A DNA stretch of 64,000 nucleotides from Microvirga terrestris. GTDB lineage: Bacteria > Pseudomonadota > Alphaproteobacteria > Rhizobiales > Beijerinckiaceae. The notes under the pieces were generated by a model, which was not told where the DNA came from, made no database searches, and was given only the letters and a program-made list of their open reading frames with translations. This document shows, one piece after another, positions 33,745-41,599 of the stretch. The DNA is taken from contig NZ_JADQDN010000012.1 of assembly GCF_015694425.1 (NCBI RefSeq), positions 1 through 64,000 of the forward strand, in the 5' to 3' direction. The number at the start of each line of letters is the position of its first letter. The stretch's first letter is position 1. The position numbers and the translations under genes were made by a program.

Positions 33745-34803
33745 TTAATCAGTTCCTATGCTGAGACCGGAGGCTCTTGAGCCAGTTTGCCGTCCGTTCA
33801 GGAGGCTATCCCTGACCCCATGCCAGGCATGCTTTCTCCGGACTGCCCGATCGAAGAGAAGCGGCCGGTGCGGGGCGCCGTCGGGCCGGGGCCGGAAGCT
33901 GTTGAGCCAGGTCCGACCGTCGGACAGCCCCCATGTGATCACGGCAAGAACCTCAGCCTCTTCGAGGACGAGATCGAGATAGGCCCGGTAAGTATCGGTC
34001 ACGATGGCGTCGCGCCGCCTCCTATCACGGGGGCAAAGGTGATCTGAGACGTCCATCTCGGTGATCATGACGCTCAGGCCCATGGCCCGGACCTCCCGAA
34101 GGAAGCAGCGAAAATCCGGATGTTCCCGGGGTTGCTCCAAGGCGGTCAGGTGAGATTGGATGCCGAGGCAGGCAATCGGGGTGCCCCTGGCTTTTTCCCG
34201 CTCAAGAAGGGCAAGCATCTGCCGGCGCTTTCGCTCAGCCGCGGGCGAGCCGTATTCGAGGCCCATCTCGTTGAGAACGAGAACGGCTTTAGGATCCAGG
34301 CGCGCTGCTTCACGAAAGGCAATCTCAATATAATCGGGGCCAAAGGCCGTCAGAAAGCGCGTCTCACGCAAGCCGTCTCTTCGGCCATGGTCAGGCTCCA
34401 GGGGTTCGTTCACAACATCCCAGGAATGCAGCTGGCCGGCATAGCGATTCACGGTGCCCGTCAGATGCTTCAGTGCAGCGGCCCGAAACTGCTTGTCCGA
34501 ACTCTTCTGAAAGCATGACGGAATGGCTTCATGCCACCAGAGCGTGTGCCCATGAACGGCCAGATCATTATCCGAGGCAAAAGCAATCAGTTTGTCGGCA
34601 CCTGTATAGTCAAGCTTGTCTTGGGTCCCTGACACAGAATCCCATTTCAATTCATATTCTGGTGTAACAATAGAACAATCACGCAGGACTGTCCTGACGA
34701 CTGGTTGCGACAGAAGGTCAGAGGTGCAAAGAGCGGTGCCGAAAAGCATACCGTTTCGAGCGGCGGCGCTCGACAAGCTGCTCTTCTTCGGCTCATGGTG
34801 CAT
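33745..34803 (-). CDS. Glycoside hydrolase family 10 (endo-beta-1,4-xylanase-like)
   Basis: A 352-residue GH10 enzyme. The acid/base Glu133 is in WDVVNEPL and the nucleophile Glu249 in ITEMDVSD. VHGHTLWWH (83-91) and ITWGLSDGRTWL are also family signatures. Unlike most GH10 xylanases it has no signal peptide: the N-terminus is HHEPKKSSLSSAAARNG. AAGGA precedes the ATG. It is divergent from the SpoIIE phosphatase gene by 72 bp, in a locus with a cellulose-synthase-like glycosyltransferase. It might trim a beta-1,4-linked product or precursor, much as endoglucanases accompany cellulose synthase operons. Non-classical secretion or a missed start cannot be excluded. Confidence 0.85.
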   Translation of the reverse strand: MHHEPKKSSLSSAAARNGMLFGTALCTSDLLSQPVVRTVLRDCSIVTPEYELKWDSVSGTQDKLDYTGADKLIAFASDNDLAVHGHTLWWHEAIPSCFQKSSDKQFRAAALKHLTGTVNRYAGQLHSWDVVNEPLEPDHGRRDGLRETRFLTAFGPDYIEIAFREAARLDPKAVLVLNEMGLEYGSPAAERKRRQMLALLEREKARGTPIACLGIQSHLTALEQPREHPDFRCFLREVRAMGLSVMITEMDVSDHLCPRDRRRRDAIVTDTYRAYLDLVLEEAEVLAVITWGLSDGRTWLNSFRPRPDGAPHRPLLFDRAVRRKHAWHGVRDSLLNGRQTGSRASGLSIGTD

Positions 34804-34875
34804 TCTTCATTCCTTACCTAGAATGATATCACAGGCAACTTCCCGTCCAACGCGATACCGCTGTAGTCCCCATCA

Positions 34876-36870
34876 ATGAAGATCCGCCACATCCTGTTGC
34901 TCCTGACGGCATTCCTCGGTGCTGCCTTGCTAATCGCCGTTGCATTCCAGATTCGCGACGAGCTGCTCGGATACCAGACGGCGGAAAGGATGGTGGCGTC
35001 GAATACGGTACGGGAACAGCTTCTGCTTGGGACAGAGGCCCTCGCGAACGAGCGCAGCCAGACATACGTGCTGTTGATCGGGCAGAGGAACGAAGCCAAC
35101 GGCCTCGTGGAACTGCGCGACGTCCGGCGACAGGTGGACGACCTGTTAAATGCTGCTGAGCGCGAGATCACAGTCACCCGAGCATCCTTGAGCAACGCCA
35201 GCAGCAGCCTCAAGACGGTGTCTCGCATCCGTCAGGAGATCAGGACCCTGCGGCAGCAGGCCGACCAGTCGCTCGGACTTGCAGAGGGTGCAAGAGGGGA
35301 ACAATTCGCCCCTCGCTGGTTCCAAGAGGCCACTCGCCTCGTGGATGAGTTGCAATCGTCCCGGATGACCATTCTCCAGCGCGAGAGGCCGCTCGACCCG
35401 GTTCTCAGAACCGAGGCCAACCTGAGGGCTTTTGGCGCGATTCTGAGTGAGAGCATCGCCCGAAACCAAGCCTTGATGAGCCGGGCCCTTGAGAATTCAT
35501 CTGAACTCGGTGGGCTTCAAATTGATGCAATCAGTCAAAATGCCGGCCGCGCAGCACTGGCCTGGGAGCTCATAGACGGCCAAATGGCTGTGCCGTTGAG
35601 CGAGAGTGTCAAGGGGAGCGTGTCAAGGACCCATGAGAACTACAGCTCGACCTTTGCGCCGATTCAAAGGTCTCTACTTGCGGCGCTCCTTGGGAAGGTG
35701 CCGCCCACGCTTGGTCCCGCGGAATGGTACGATTTGACCGGAAGGACCCTGAGCAACATTGCTCTGATGCAGCGGGAACTCCTTCACAGTACCCGGGATC
35801 GGCTCGAGGCGGAACTCAGCCGGGCCCAACGGTCTGTAGCCCTGTGGTCGGTCCTGCTTTTGCTGGGGGCTGCTGCCGTGCTGGCCAGCATCCTGGTCGT
35901 GCGCCGGAGAGTGGTCCGGCCGCTGGAAGGTCTTAGTCAGGCCATGCTCAGGTTGGCGGACAACGACCTGGAGATTTCCTTGCCGCGCCTGGCCCGGGCA
36001 GATGAGATCGGCGAGATGAACGATGCGCTGAGGGTGTTCAAGGCCAATGCCATTCAGCGCCAGAGGACCCAGAACGAGAAGCAGGTTCTGCATGCCCGCC
36101 TTCGGGACGCCTACGGCCAGCTCCGGAAGGATCTCGAGGCCGCTGCGGTCATCCAGAGGACGATGCTGCCGCCATCGGCACGGATCGACGGAGTGGAGTA
36201 TCACGGCCTGTTCCGGCCCTCGAGCCTTATTGCCGGCGACACCTATAATGTGGTGCGCCGGACCGATGGCGCGGTAGGCTTCTTCCAGGTCGATGTTGCG
36301 GGCCATGGAGCAGCCGCCGCTCTTGTTTCGGTTGCCTGTCATCATGCTCTTTCGCAGGCGATCCTGACGCGCACCCAGGGAACGCCGCTGGAGGAAATCG
36401 TCGTCCAGATTAACGAGGAGTGGCCGGAGGATCTGCCGTACTTCACGATGATCCTCGGCGAGATCGACTCCCGCTCACAGCGCGCCAGCATCATTCAGGC
36501 CGGGCATCCATCGCCTCTGGTGATACGCTCCAATGGCGCCGTTGAAATGATCGGGGAGGGCGGATTTCCCGTCGGCATGCTGCCTGCCGCTTCTTACGAA
36601 CGGCTCGAGTTCGACCTGGGTCCGGGCGATCGCCTGTTCATCTACTCTGATGGACTGGTCGAGGCTGAAGACCAGGGCGGCGAGCAGTTCTCCGAAGACC
36701 GGCTGCGCGCGCTAGTACGCGAGGTCGCCGAAGAGCCAAGTGCCATCCTGCTCGACCGGCTTGATGACGTCTTGCGAAACTGGCGGGGCTCTGAAACCCT
36801 GGATGATGACTTGAGCGTTCTCATGCTGGAGCGTTCACCCGAAAGGATGCCTGCGAATGCTGTCCACTAA
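34876..36870 (+). CDS. Membrane SpoIIE-type PP2C phosphatase with HAMP domain (RsbU-like)
   Basis: A 664-residue signalling phosphatase. Two transmembrane helices (about 5-25 and 320-342) bracket a large helical periplasmic sensor of about 290 residues. A HAMP domain follows (RVVRPLEGLSQAMLRLADND), then a coiled-coil linker. The C-terminal PP2C/SpoIIE domain (about 430-655) keeps its metal-binding acids: AGDTYNV, DVAGHGAAAA, YSDGLVEAED and DDDLSVL. It should dephosphorylate a phospho-STAS antagonist in response to an external signal. The STAS gene overlaps its 3' end by 14 bp. No clear ribosome-binding site is seen at ATG 34876. Confidence 0.88.
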   Translation: MKIRHILLLLTAFLGAALLIAVAFQIRDELLGYQTAERMVASNTVREQLLLGTEALANERSQTYVLLIGQRNEANGLVELRDVRRQVDDLLNAAEREITVTRASLSNASSSLKTVSRIRQEIRTLRQQADQSLGLAEGARGEQFAPRWFQEATRLVDELQSSRMTILQRERPLDPVLRTEANLRAFGAILSESIARNQALMSRALENSSELGGLQIDAISQNAGRAALAWELIDGQMAVPLSESVKGSVSRTHENYSSTFAPIQRSLLAALLGKVPPTLGPAEWYDLTGRTLSNIALMQRELLHSTRDRLEAELSRAQRSVALWSVLLLLGAAAVLASILVVRRRVVRPLEGLSQAMLRLADNDLEISLPRLARADEIGEMNDALRVFKANAIQRQRTQNEKQVLHARLRDAYGQLRKDLEAAAVIQRTMLPPSARIDGVEYHGLFRPSSLIAGDTYNVVRRTDGAVGFFQVDVAGHGAAAALVSVACHHALSQAILTRTQGTPLEEIVVQINEEWPEDLPYFTMILGEIDSRSQRASIIQAGHPSPLVIRSNGAVEMIGEGGFPVGMLPAASYERLEFDLGPGDRLFIYSDGLVEAEDQGGEQFSEDRLRALVREVAEEPSAILLDRLDDVLRNWRGSETLDDDLSVLMLERSPERMPANAVH

Positions 36871-37192
36871 TCTACGCAATAATATTCTTGTCGTCCGGGT
36901 TGAAGAGAAGCGGATCGATGCCAGCAAGGCTCCGACATTCAAAGATGAGATGGCTAAGTGCATCGAGGCCGGGCAGAATCAGCTCGTTCTCGACCTGAGC
37001 CAAGTCGACTTCATCGACAGCTCGGGCCTTGGCGCTCTCGTCTCCTGCCTCAAGCGCCTCGGCCCGAGGGGTAGCCTCGCGGTTGCGGGGGCGACTGGAG
37101 CTGTCAGCCGTCTTTTCACTCTCACCCGGATGGATCGCGTCTTCGCCCTTCACGCGAACGTGGATTCCGCGGTTGAACAGCTTTCCGCCTGA
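36857..37192 (+). CDS. STAS-domain anti-sigma-factor antagonist (RsbV-like), copy 1
   Basis: A 111-residue single STAS domain. The phosphorylation loop is DFIDSSGLGALVS, with Ser56 at the position phosphorylated in SpoIIAA/RsbV. It lies between the SpoIIE phosphatase (14-bp overlap) and the HATPase kinase (32 bp), the classic order of a partner-switching cassette. When dephosphorylated it would bind the HATPase protein and release that protein's target. Confidence 0.9.
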   Translation: MLSTNLRNNILVVRVEEKRIDASKAPTFKDEMAKCIEAGQNQLVLDLSQVDFIDSSGLGALVSCLKRLGPRGSLAVAGATGAVSRLFTLTRMDRVFALHANVDSAVEQLSA

Positions 37193-37224
37193 TCCCTCGC
37201 CGCCAGAGCGCAGAAAGAGCCACG

Positions 37225-37665
37225 ATGGTTTCATCCATCAGCCTCTCAATCGATAGCGACCTCGACAAGGTTTCGCTCCTCGCCCGCGCCGTGCGGGCCC
37301 TGTGCGAGGATCTGCTGAGTCCGGAGGATCAGGACGCGGTGGAACTCAGCCTCGTCGAGGCCATCAACAACGTCATCAAGCACGGCTATCACGGGGAGCG
37401 GGGGAAAGACGTCCAGGTGGCGGTCGGGCTTCAGGCCGATCAGGTGGTGATCGAGATCATCGACCATGCTCCGCCTATGCCCGCCCAGGTGCTGGACAAT
37501 GTCCCGGAGGACACTTTCGCCTTCGACGAAACCGATCTGGCCGACATCCCGGAGGGTGGCATGGGTCTGGCGCTCATCCGCATGAACATGGATGAGGTCG
37601 AGTATCATTCGAGCGAATCCGAGAACCGCCTGCGCATGGTCAAGCGGATCGGAGCCCCGAGTTAA
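37225..37665 (+). CDS. HATPase-type serine kinase/anti-sigma-like protein (RsbW-like)
   Basis: A 146-residue GHKL ATPase. The N-box is VELSLVEAINNVIKHGYHG, the G1 box is IDHAPPM and the G2 box is EGGMGLALI. No histidine phosphotransfer domain is present, so it belongs with RsbW/SpoIIAB kinases. It should phosphorylate its STAS partner and sequester a target protein. No sigma factor is encoded nearby, so the target may be non-sigma, or a sigma factor elsewhere. Its TAA stop overlaps the stop of the convergent gene (TTAA). Confidence 0.88.
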   Translation: MVSSISLSIDSDLDKVSLLARAVRALCEDLLSPEDQDAVELSLVEAINNVIKHGYHGERGKDVQVAVGLQADQVVIEIIDHAPPMPAQVLDNVPEDTFAFDETDLADIPEGGMGLALIRMNMDEVEYHSSESENRLRMVKRIGAPS

Positions 37666-38126
37666 GGGGCTAAAGCCAGCCCTGCTATCCTGTCCTGGAG
37701 AGTGGGGAAGGCGACCGCTGCGGCTCCCAAGGCGGAGACGAGCACCGGGCTGACCTCGCCTGTGCGGCGCTCCATGTCGGCAAGGATCCTTTGGGCCCGG
37801 GTCAGACCATCCTCTGGCCTCAGGATGCTGAGCTGCACGGCGGAAGCGAGGGACGACAGCAAAGCCGCTCGCGCCGCAGCGGCGGTCGGGTCAGCGGAAT
37901 AAATCTCTTCCGACCGCTGAAGGTTAGCCTTCACCTTTGCCTCGACCGCCGGCGAAATGCTCGGAGGGGCATTCCTCTGACGCGCCAGTTCAGTCGCAAC
38001 GCGCCCTTGGATCCGCTCCTCCGTATCGAGGGTCTCGAGATAGATGATGATCCCTGTCGAGATTGTCAGTGCTGCAATGAAGATGATCTGCCCTCGGGCC
38101 TTGAGGAGGCCTTCTCTGAAAGTCAA
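37662..38126 (-). CDS. Small single-pass membrane protein, hypothetical
   Basis: A 154-residue protein with one N-terminal transmembrane helix (about 11-30, GQIIFIAALTISTGIIIYL). A helical, Ala-rich periplasmic or cytoplasmic domain follows (YSADPTAAAARAALLSSLAS). A TTG start at 38126 is chosen because a perfect GGAGG lies 7 nt before it; the open frame extends to 38156 without another good start. I recognise no family. It converges on the HATPase gene with overlapping stops. Confidence 0.6.
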   Translation of the reverse strand: MTFREGLLKARGQIIFIAALTISTGIIIYLETLDTEERIQGRVATELARQRNAPPSISPAVEAKVKANLQRSEEIYSADPTAAAARAALLSSLASAVQLSILRPEDGLTRAQRILADMERRTGEVSPVLVSALGAAAVAFPTLQDRIAGLALAP

Positions 38127-38445
38127 CGTTGAGCCTCCGGTAAGCCTGGTACGCAATACGCCACGGATTTGCCGTGGGAAGAGGTCAGAAACCTAATCGC
38201 CCTGCGCCCAGGAAGGCAAGTGAGATACTTGTCAGGGGAAAAGGCACGGCGGCATGTCTTGCTTTTTTGAAACAAAGTATCAATTTCTTCTTTGGTCACA
38301 ATGCCATCATCGGCATCCGCATTTTGGTGCGATCCTCCTCAAATCGGGCTATGCGTCCGGGACGATTCATTCGTCTATCCGCCAGGGAAGCTCCTAGAAC
38401 TCAGGTTGGGCCGGAAGGATCGGTTGAGTCGATTGAAGTAGGCCT
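38127..38445. other. Divergent intergenic region (319 bp) upstream of the deacetylase
   Basis: No gene is supported. An AT-rich stretch at 38260-38315 with a T-run is likely to contain the promoter for the deacetylase-STAS pair, but I cannot name a clear -35/-10 pair. Confidence 0.35.
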
Positions 38446-39243
38446 GTGAGTGTTTTCGTGCTTGGACCATCGCTTTTCATCCAGCCTCATTATGATGACG
38501 TTCCGCTCTCCTGCGGCGGTACCTTGGCTCGTTTGGCTGAGGGCGGGCATGATCCTCGCATGATTACCGTGTTCGCTGGTGAACTGGTCGACGAGATGAT
38601 CGGAGAGTTCGCTGCCTGGAAGCACGAGCGGTGGAAGGTCACCGATGCGGAGCAGGTTCTGGCCGTTCGCCGTCAGGAGGATGCAGAGGCAGCCCGTGCC
38701 CTCGGAGCCTCTGTTCGCTGGCTTGGGCTGCCGGATGCTATCTATCGTGGGGAGCGCTACAGGTCCGATCCCGAGCTTTTCGGAGCTTTGAGGCCCGAGG
38801 AATTGGAACTCGCTGCTCATCTCGCAGAGGAGGTGCGTCAGTTGCCAGAATGGCGCGACGACATGCAGGTCTTCGTTCCTCTGGGCATTGGCTCCCATGT
38901 AGATCATCAACTTGTATTCGAGACTGGCCGGCATCTCGCATCGGCAGGCGTCAAGGTCTTTGCCTACGAAGATTGCCCCTATGCGATCCACACGCCTGCC
39001 GGTGTCGAGGCGCGTTTGACGGCTCTTGGAGATGCTGTCGGGGAGCCCGTCATTGTGCCGATTGCGGAGACCCTTCAGAAGCGCCTCGATTCGATCGCCT
39101 GTTACCGATCCCAGGTTCCCGTGATTTTCAGGTTCACATCGGATTTCAGGAAGACCGTCACGGATTTTGCGATAAAGACTGGCGGCGATGCCGGACCCGC
39201 CGAGCGGTTCTGGCCTGTTCATCCGTACGGCGTTTCAAGATGA
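38446..39243 (+). CDS. PIG-L/LmbE-family deacetylase
   Basis: A 265-residue zinc-dependent N-deacetylase of the PIG-L superfamily. The metal motif is PHYDDVPLSCGG (His15, Asp17, Asp18), the PHxDD variant of the usual AHPDDE; the second metal motif is SHVDH (His151, His154). Such enzymes remove acetyl groups from GlcNAc-containing compounds. No signal peptide is present, so it acts in the cytoplasm. The GTG start at 38446 is followed directly by family sequence. Its stop overlaps the start of a second STAS gene (ATGA), which ties the deacetylase to partner switching. It may modify a polysaccharide precursor or a glycolipid acceptor. Confidence 0.82.
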   Translation: MSVFVLGPSLFIQPHYDDVPLSCGGTLARLAEGGHDPRMITVFAGELVDEMIGEFAAWKHERWKVTDAEQVLAVRRQEDAEAARALGASVRWLGLPDAIYRGERYRSDPELFGALRPEELELAAHLAEEVRQLPEWRDDMQVFVPLGIGSHVDHQLVFETGRHLASAGVKVFAYEDCPYAIHTPAGVEARLTALGDAVGEPVIVPIAETLQKRLDSIACYRSQVPVIFRFTSDFRKTVTDFAIKTGGDAGPAERFWPVHPYGVSR

Positions 39244-39566
39244 TTGAACTGGAGCAAACGGCTCAAGGGATTGCTCTCATCCGCCTGTCAGGAAGGTTGG
39301 ATGCTGCTGCGGCACCTCATGTCTTGGCTCGTCTGATGGGTGCTCTGACCGAGGGACAAAGCCGTCTTGCCGTTGATCTGTCCGAGGTTTCGTTCATCGA
39401 CAGCACTGGGCTCGGTACCCTAGTGTCAGTTCTAAAGGCTGCCCGTAAAGCGGAGGGCGATCTGCGCCTTATCGCACCCAGCCCTCAGGCGCAGCGTCTC
39501 CTGCGCCTCACGACCCTCGATCGGGTGTTCGTGACAACCAACTCGCTTGACGAGGTATGGGCTTAA
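39240..39566 (+). CDS. STAS-domain anti-sigma-factor antagonist-like protein, copy 2
   Basis: A 108-residue single STAS domain. The loop reads SFIDSTGLGTLVS: the residue aligned with the phosphorylated Ser of copy 1 is Thr56. Its translation is coupled to the deacetylase by the ATGA overlap. The gene ends in TTAA, shared with the stop of the convergent glycosyltransferase gene. It could be a second substrate of the RsbW-like kinase or a docking partner for the glycosyltransferase machinery; both are inference. Confidence 0.88.
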   Translation: MIELEQTAQGIALIRLSGRLDAAAAPHVLARLMGALTEGQSRLAVDLSEVSFIDSTGLGTLVSVLKAARKAEGDLRLIAPSPQAQRLLRLTTLDRVFVTTNSLDEVWA

Positions 39567-41416
39567 GTCCCCTGCGACGGCAACGCCCCTTCCACGATAG
39601 CCGCCTCGAACTCAGCGTCAGGCTGCCAATAGGCCGCCCGAATCACCGGGATCATCGACAGGGCATTGCTGAACCCCCAGAGGGTGTTGGCGATCATCGC
39701 GCCGAGCGTATATCCCTCACGTCCCATTCCATAGGCCGCCCAGCCCCAAGCCAGACCTGCCATGGTGACGACGACTAGCGCGATCTGCCACCTGACGAGC
39801 CTGCCATAGGTTCCGATCTGCCGGTCCTTGGGCGTGACAGGAAACGAGATCTTCTTCCCTCGCACGACGGCCCATAGCGCCTGCATATTCAGTGGGAACA
39901 TGGCGAGGTACCAGGCACGGCCCTTGGCGTTCGAGTTGCCCCACATGGCGACGAGCTGCGAGAGTTCGTTGAGCAGCAGGAACGGCGCGATATGCACGAA
40001 AAAATCGAGCGAGTAGCCGGAGACCGGAGCGATTCCTGAGAACAGGAAGACGATGGGCGAGACGAGGAAGATGATGTTCCAGAGCGGAGCCAGGTACGAG
40101 TAGAAGGTCGATCCATACATGAGCTTCTGCGGCAGCGTCAGCCCGTGCCGGAACAGCGGGTTGTCATGGGCAAGGATGTCCAGCGTGCCGCCCGCGTACT
40201 TGAAGCGCTGGATTGTCCAGCTGAGAAGATCATTCGGCGACAGCATCCGTGCCTGGACGACCGGGTGCAGAACCGACTTCCACCCGCGCTCCCGGTCGCT
40301 GTGCAGGACGATGGATGTATAGATGTCCTCGGAGACGTGGAACTTGTAGGGCTGGAACTCTTCTTCCAGCGCGCTCTGCCAGCGCATGACATCGCTGATC
40401 GAGTCGGTGATGGCCTCCTCGCCGGTCAGCTGGCGGGCAGCTTTTTCATTGCGCCCGGCCGCCGCTGCGACCTGATCGGACCATTGACGAAGAGCCGACT
40501 CCATGACCGCCTCGCGACGATGGATCGAGCCCGCACCGCAGCAGAAGCTCGCATTCGCCCAGTTGCGCCGGCGCAGAATGACATCGAAGAAAAGTTGTGG
40601 ATCGTTGGCGAACGGATCCTCTCCGACCTGAACCGGCCCGAAGATGCGCTCGAACGCTCTGCCGATACCTCGACCCAAGCTGCCCATCCGGCGTCCCAGC
40701 GCGGCCGGCAGCGGTATGCCCGGAGGAATGTCGTAGAACCAGTGTGGTGTCTGCACCCAGGCTACTTTCGGGTCCCTGAAATAGCCGAGCGTCTCCTCTA
40801 GGAACGTAGGGAATGGATGCATGTCGGCATCGCAGATCAGGATGAAGTCCCCGGACGTGGACGCCATAGCGTTTCTGAGGTTGCCGGCCTTGAATCCGAC
40901 GTTGTCGGAGCGGGTGACATAATTCACTCCTTCTTCCCGGGCGACCGACTCCATGGCCGGACGCTTGCCGTCGTCAAGCACGTGAACCCGCAGATCGATA
41001 GGGTGGGGATAGGTGAGCTTCTTGGCCGCCTGCAGGCCGACCCGAACAAGTTCTGGATCCTCGCTGTAGGTTGCAAAGAAAACATCGACGGAGACTGGCC
41101 TATCGGGCACCTCCGCATCGTCCGTGCAGTCCCTGACAGTCACTGGAAGGGGAGCCCGCACAGGCGATTTCGCACTCCAAAGATTGGCCGTGAAGAGGAC
41201 GAGGCCGATGAAGGATCCTGTCTCGGCGATCAGGAGAGGGATCGAGAACCAGAGCGCGTCATAATTGATCGAGGCAACCCAACGCCAGCCTATATACCAC
41301 GTTCCAAAGACGAGGCTCGCCACGCACAGAAACTGCCACAATGTTTCGTGCCAGGGGGAATATGGAAGCGGGGTCCAGGGCGTCTGACTCTGAAAGCGGG
41401 ACAAAGGACGGGACAA
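39563..41416 (-). CDS. Cellulose-synthase-like family 2 glycosyltransferase without PilZ domain
   Basis: A 617-residue processive GT2 with BcsA-type layout. Helices near 27-80 precede the cytoplasmic catalytic domain with VLDDG (147-150), CDADMH (195-200), FCCGAGSIHRR (291-301), SEDIY (362-366, for the usual TED) and QRFKYAGG (403-410, for Q-x-x-R-W). At least four helices follow, from about 427 to the end. It lacks the C-terminal PilZ domain by which BcsA senses c-di-GMP, and has an insertion of about 130 residues before SED. It would synthesise and translocate a beta-glycan. A TTG start with GGAG upstream is used. It is divergent from the TPR/beta-barrel gene. Confidence 0.85.
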   Translation of the reverse strand: MSRPLSRFQSQTPWTPLPYSPWHETLWQFLCVASLVFGTWYIGWRWVASINYDALWFSIPLLIAETGSFIGLVLFTANLWSAKSPVRAPLPVTVRDCTDDAEVPDRPVSVDVFFATYSEDPELVRVGLQAAKKLTYPHPIDLRVHVLDDGKRPAMESVAREEGVNYVTRSDNVGFKAGNLRNAMASTSGDFILICDADMHPFPTFLEETLGYFRDPKVAWVQTPHWFYDIPPGIPLPAALGRRMGSLGRGIGRAFERIFGPVQVGEDPFANDPQLFFDVILRRRNWANASFCCGAGSIHRREAVMESALRQWSDQVAAAAGRNEKAARQLTGEEAITDSISDVMRWQSALEEEFQPYKFHVSEDIYTSIVLHSDRERGWKSVLHPVVQARMLSPNDLLSWTIQRFKYAGGTLDILAHDNPLFRHGLTLPQKLMYGSTFYSYLAPLWNIIFLVSPIVFLFSGIAPVSGYSLDFFVHIAPFLLLNELSQLVAMWGNSNAKGRAWYLAMFPLNMQALWAVVRGKKISFPVTPKDRQIGTYGRLVRWQIALVVVTMAGLAWGWAAYGMGREGYTLGAMIANTLWGFSNALSMIPVIRAAYWQPDAEFEAAIVEGALPSQGT

Positions 41417-41599
41417 GAAAGACGTCTCCGAAAGATACGCTGGAGGCGAAGGGCCTCTGGTCTGGGGATAAGAATAGGCTATTTTCTAGGAAAGAAAGTT
41501 AGGAGAAGCGAGGCTCTCGCCAGATCCGATCTTTACCTGCCATAAGGGCAAAATCCAGATACTGCCCCTCCTGAATTTGTGATTCGAGATTCTGAGACG

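Noticed and set aside
34876..37665. Reading the SpoIIE/STAS/HATPase cassette as the alphaproteobacterial general stress system
   Set aside because: That system uses PhyR, NepR and EcfG, none of which is present here; the cassette is of the RsbU/RsbV/RsbW type.
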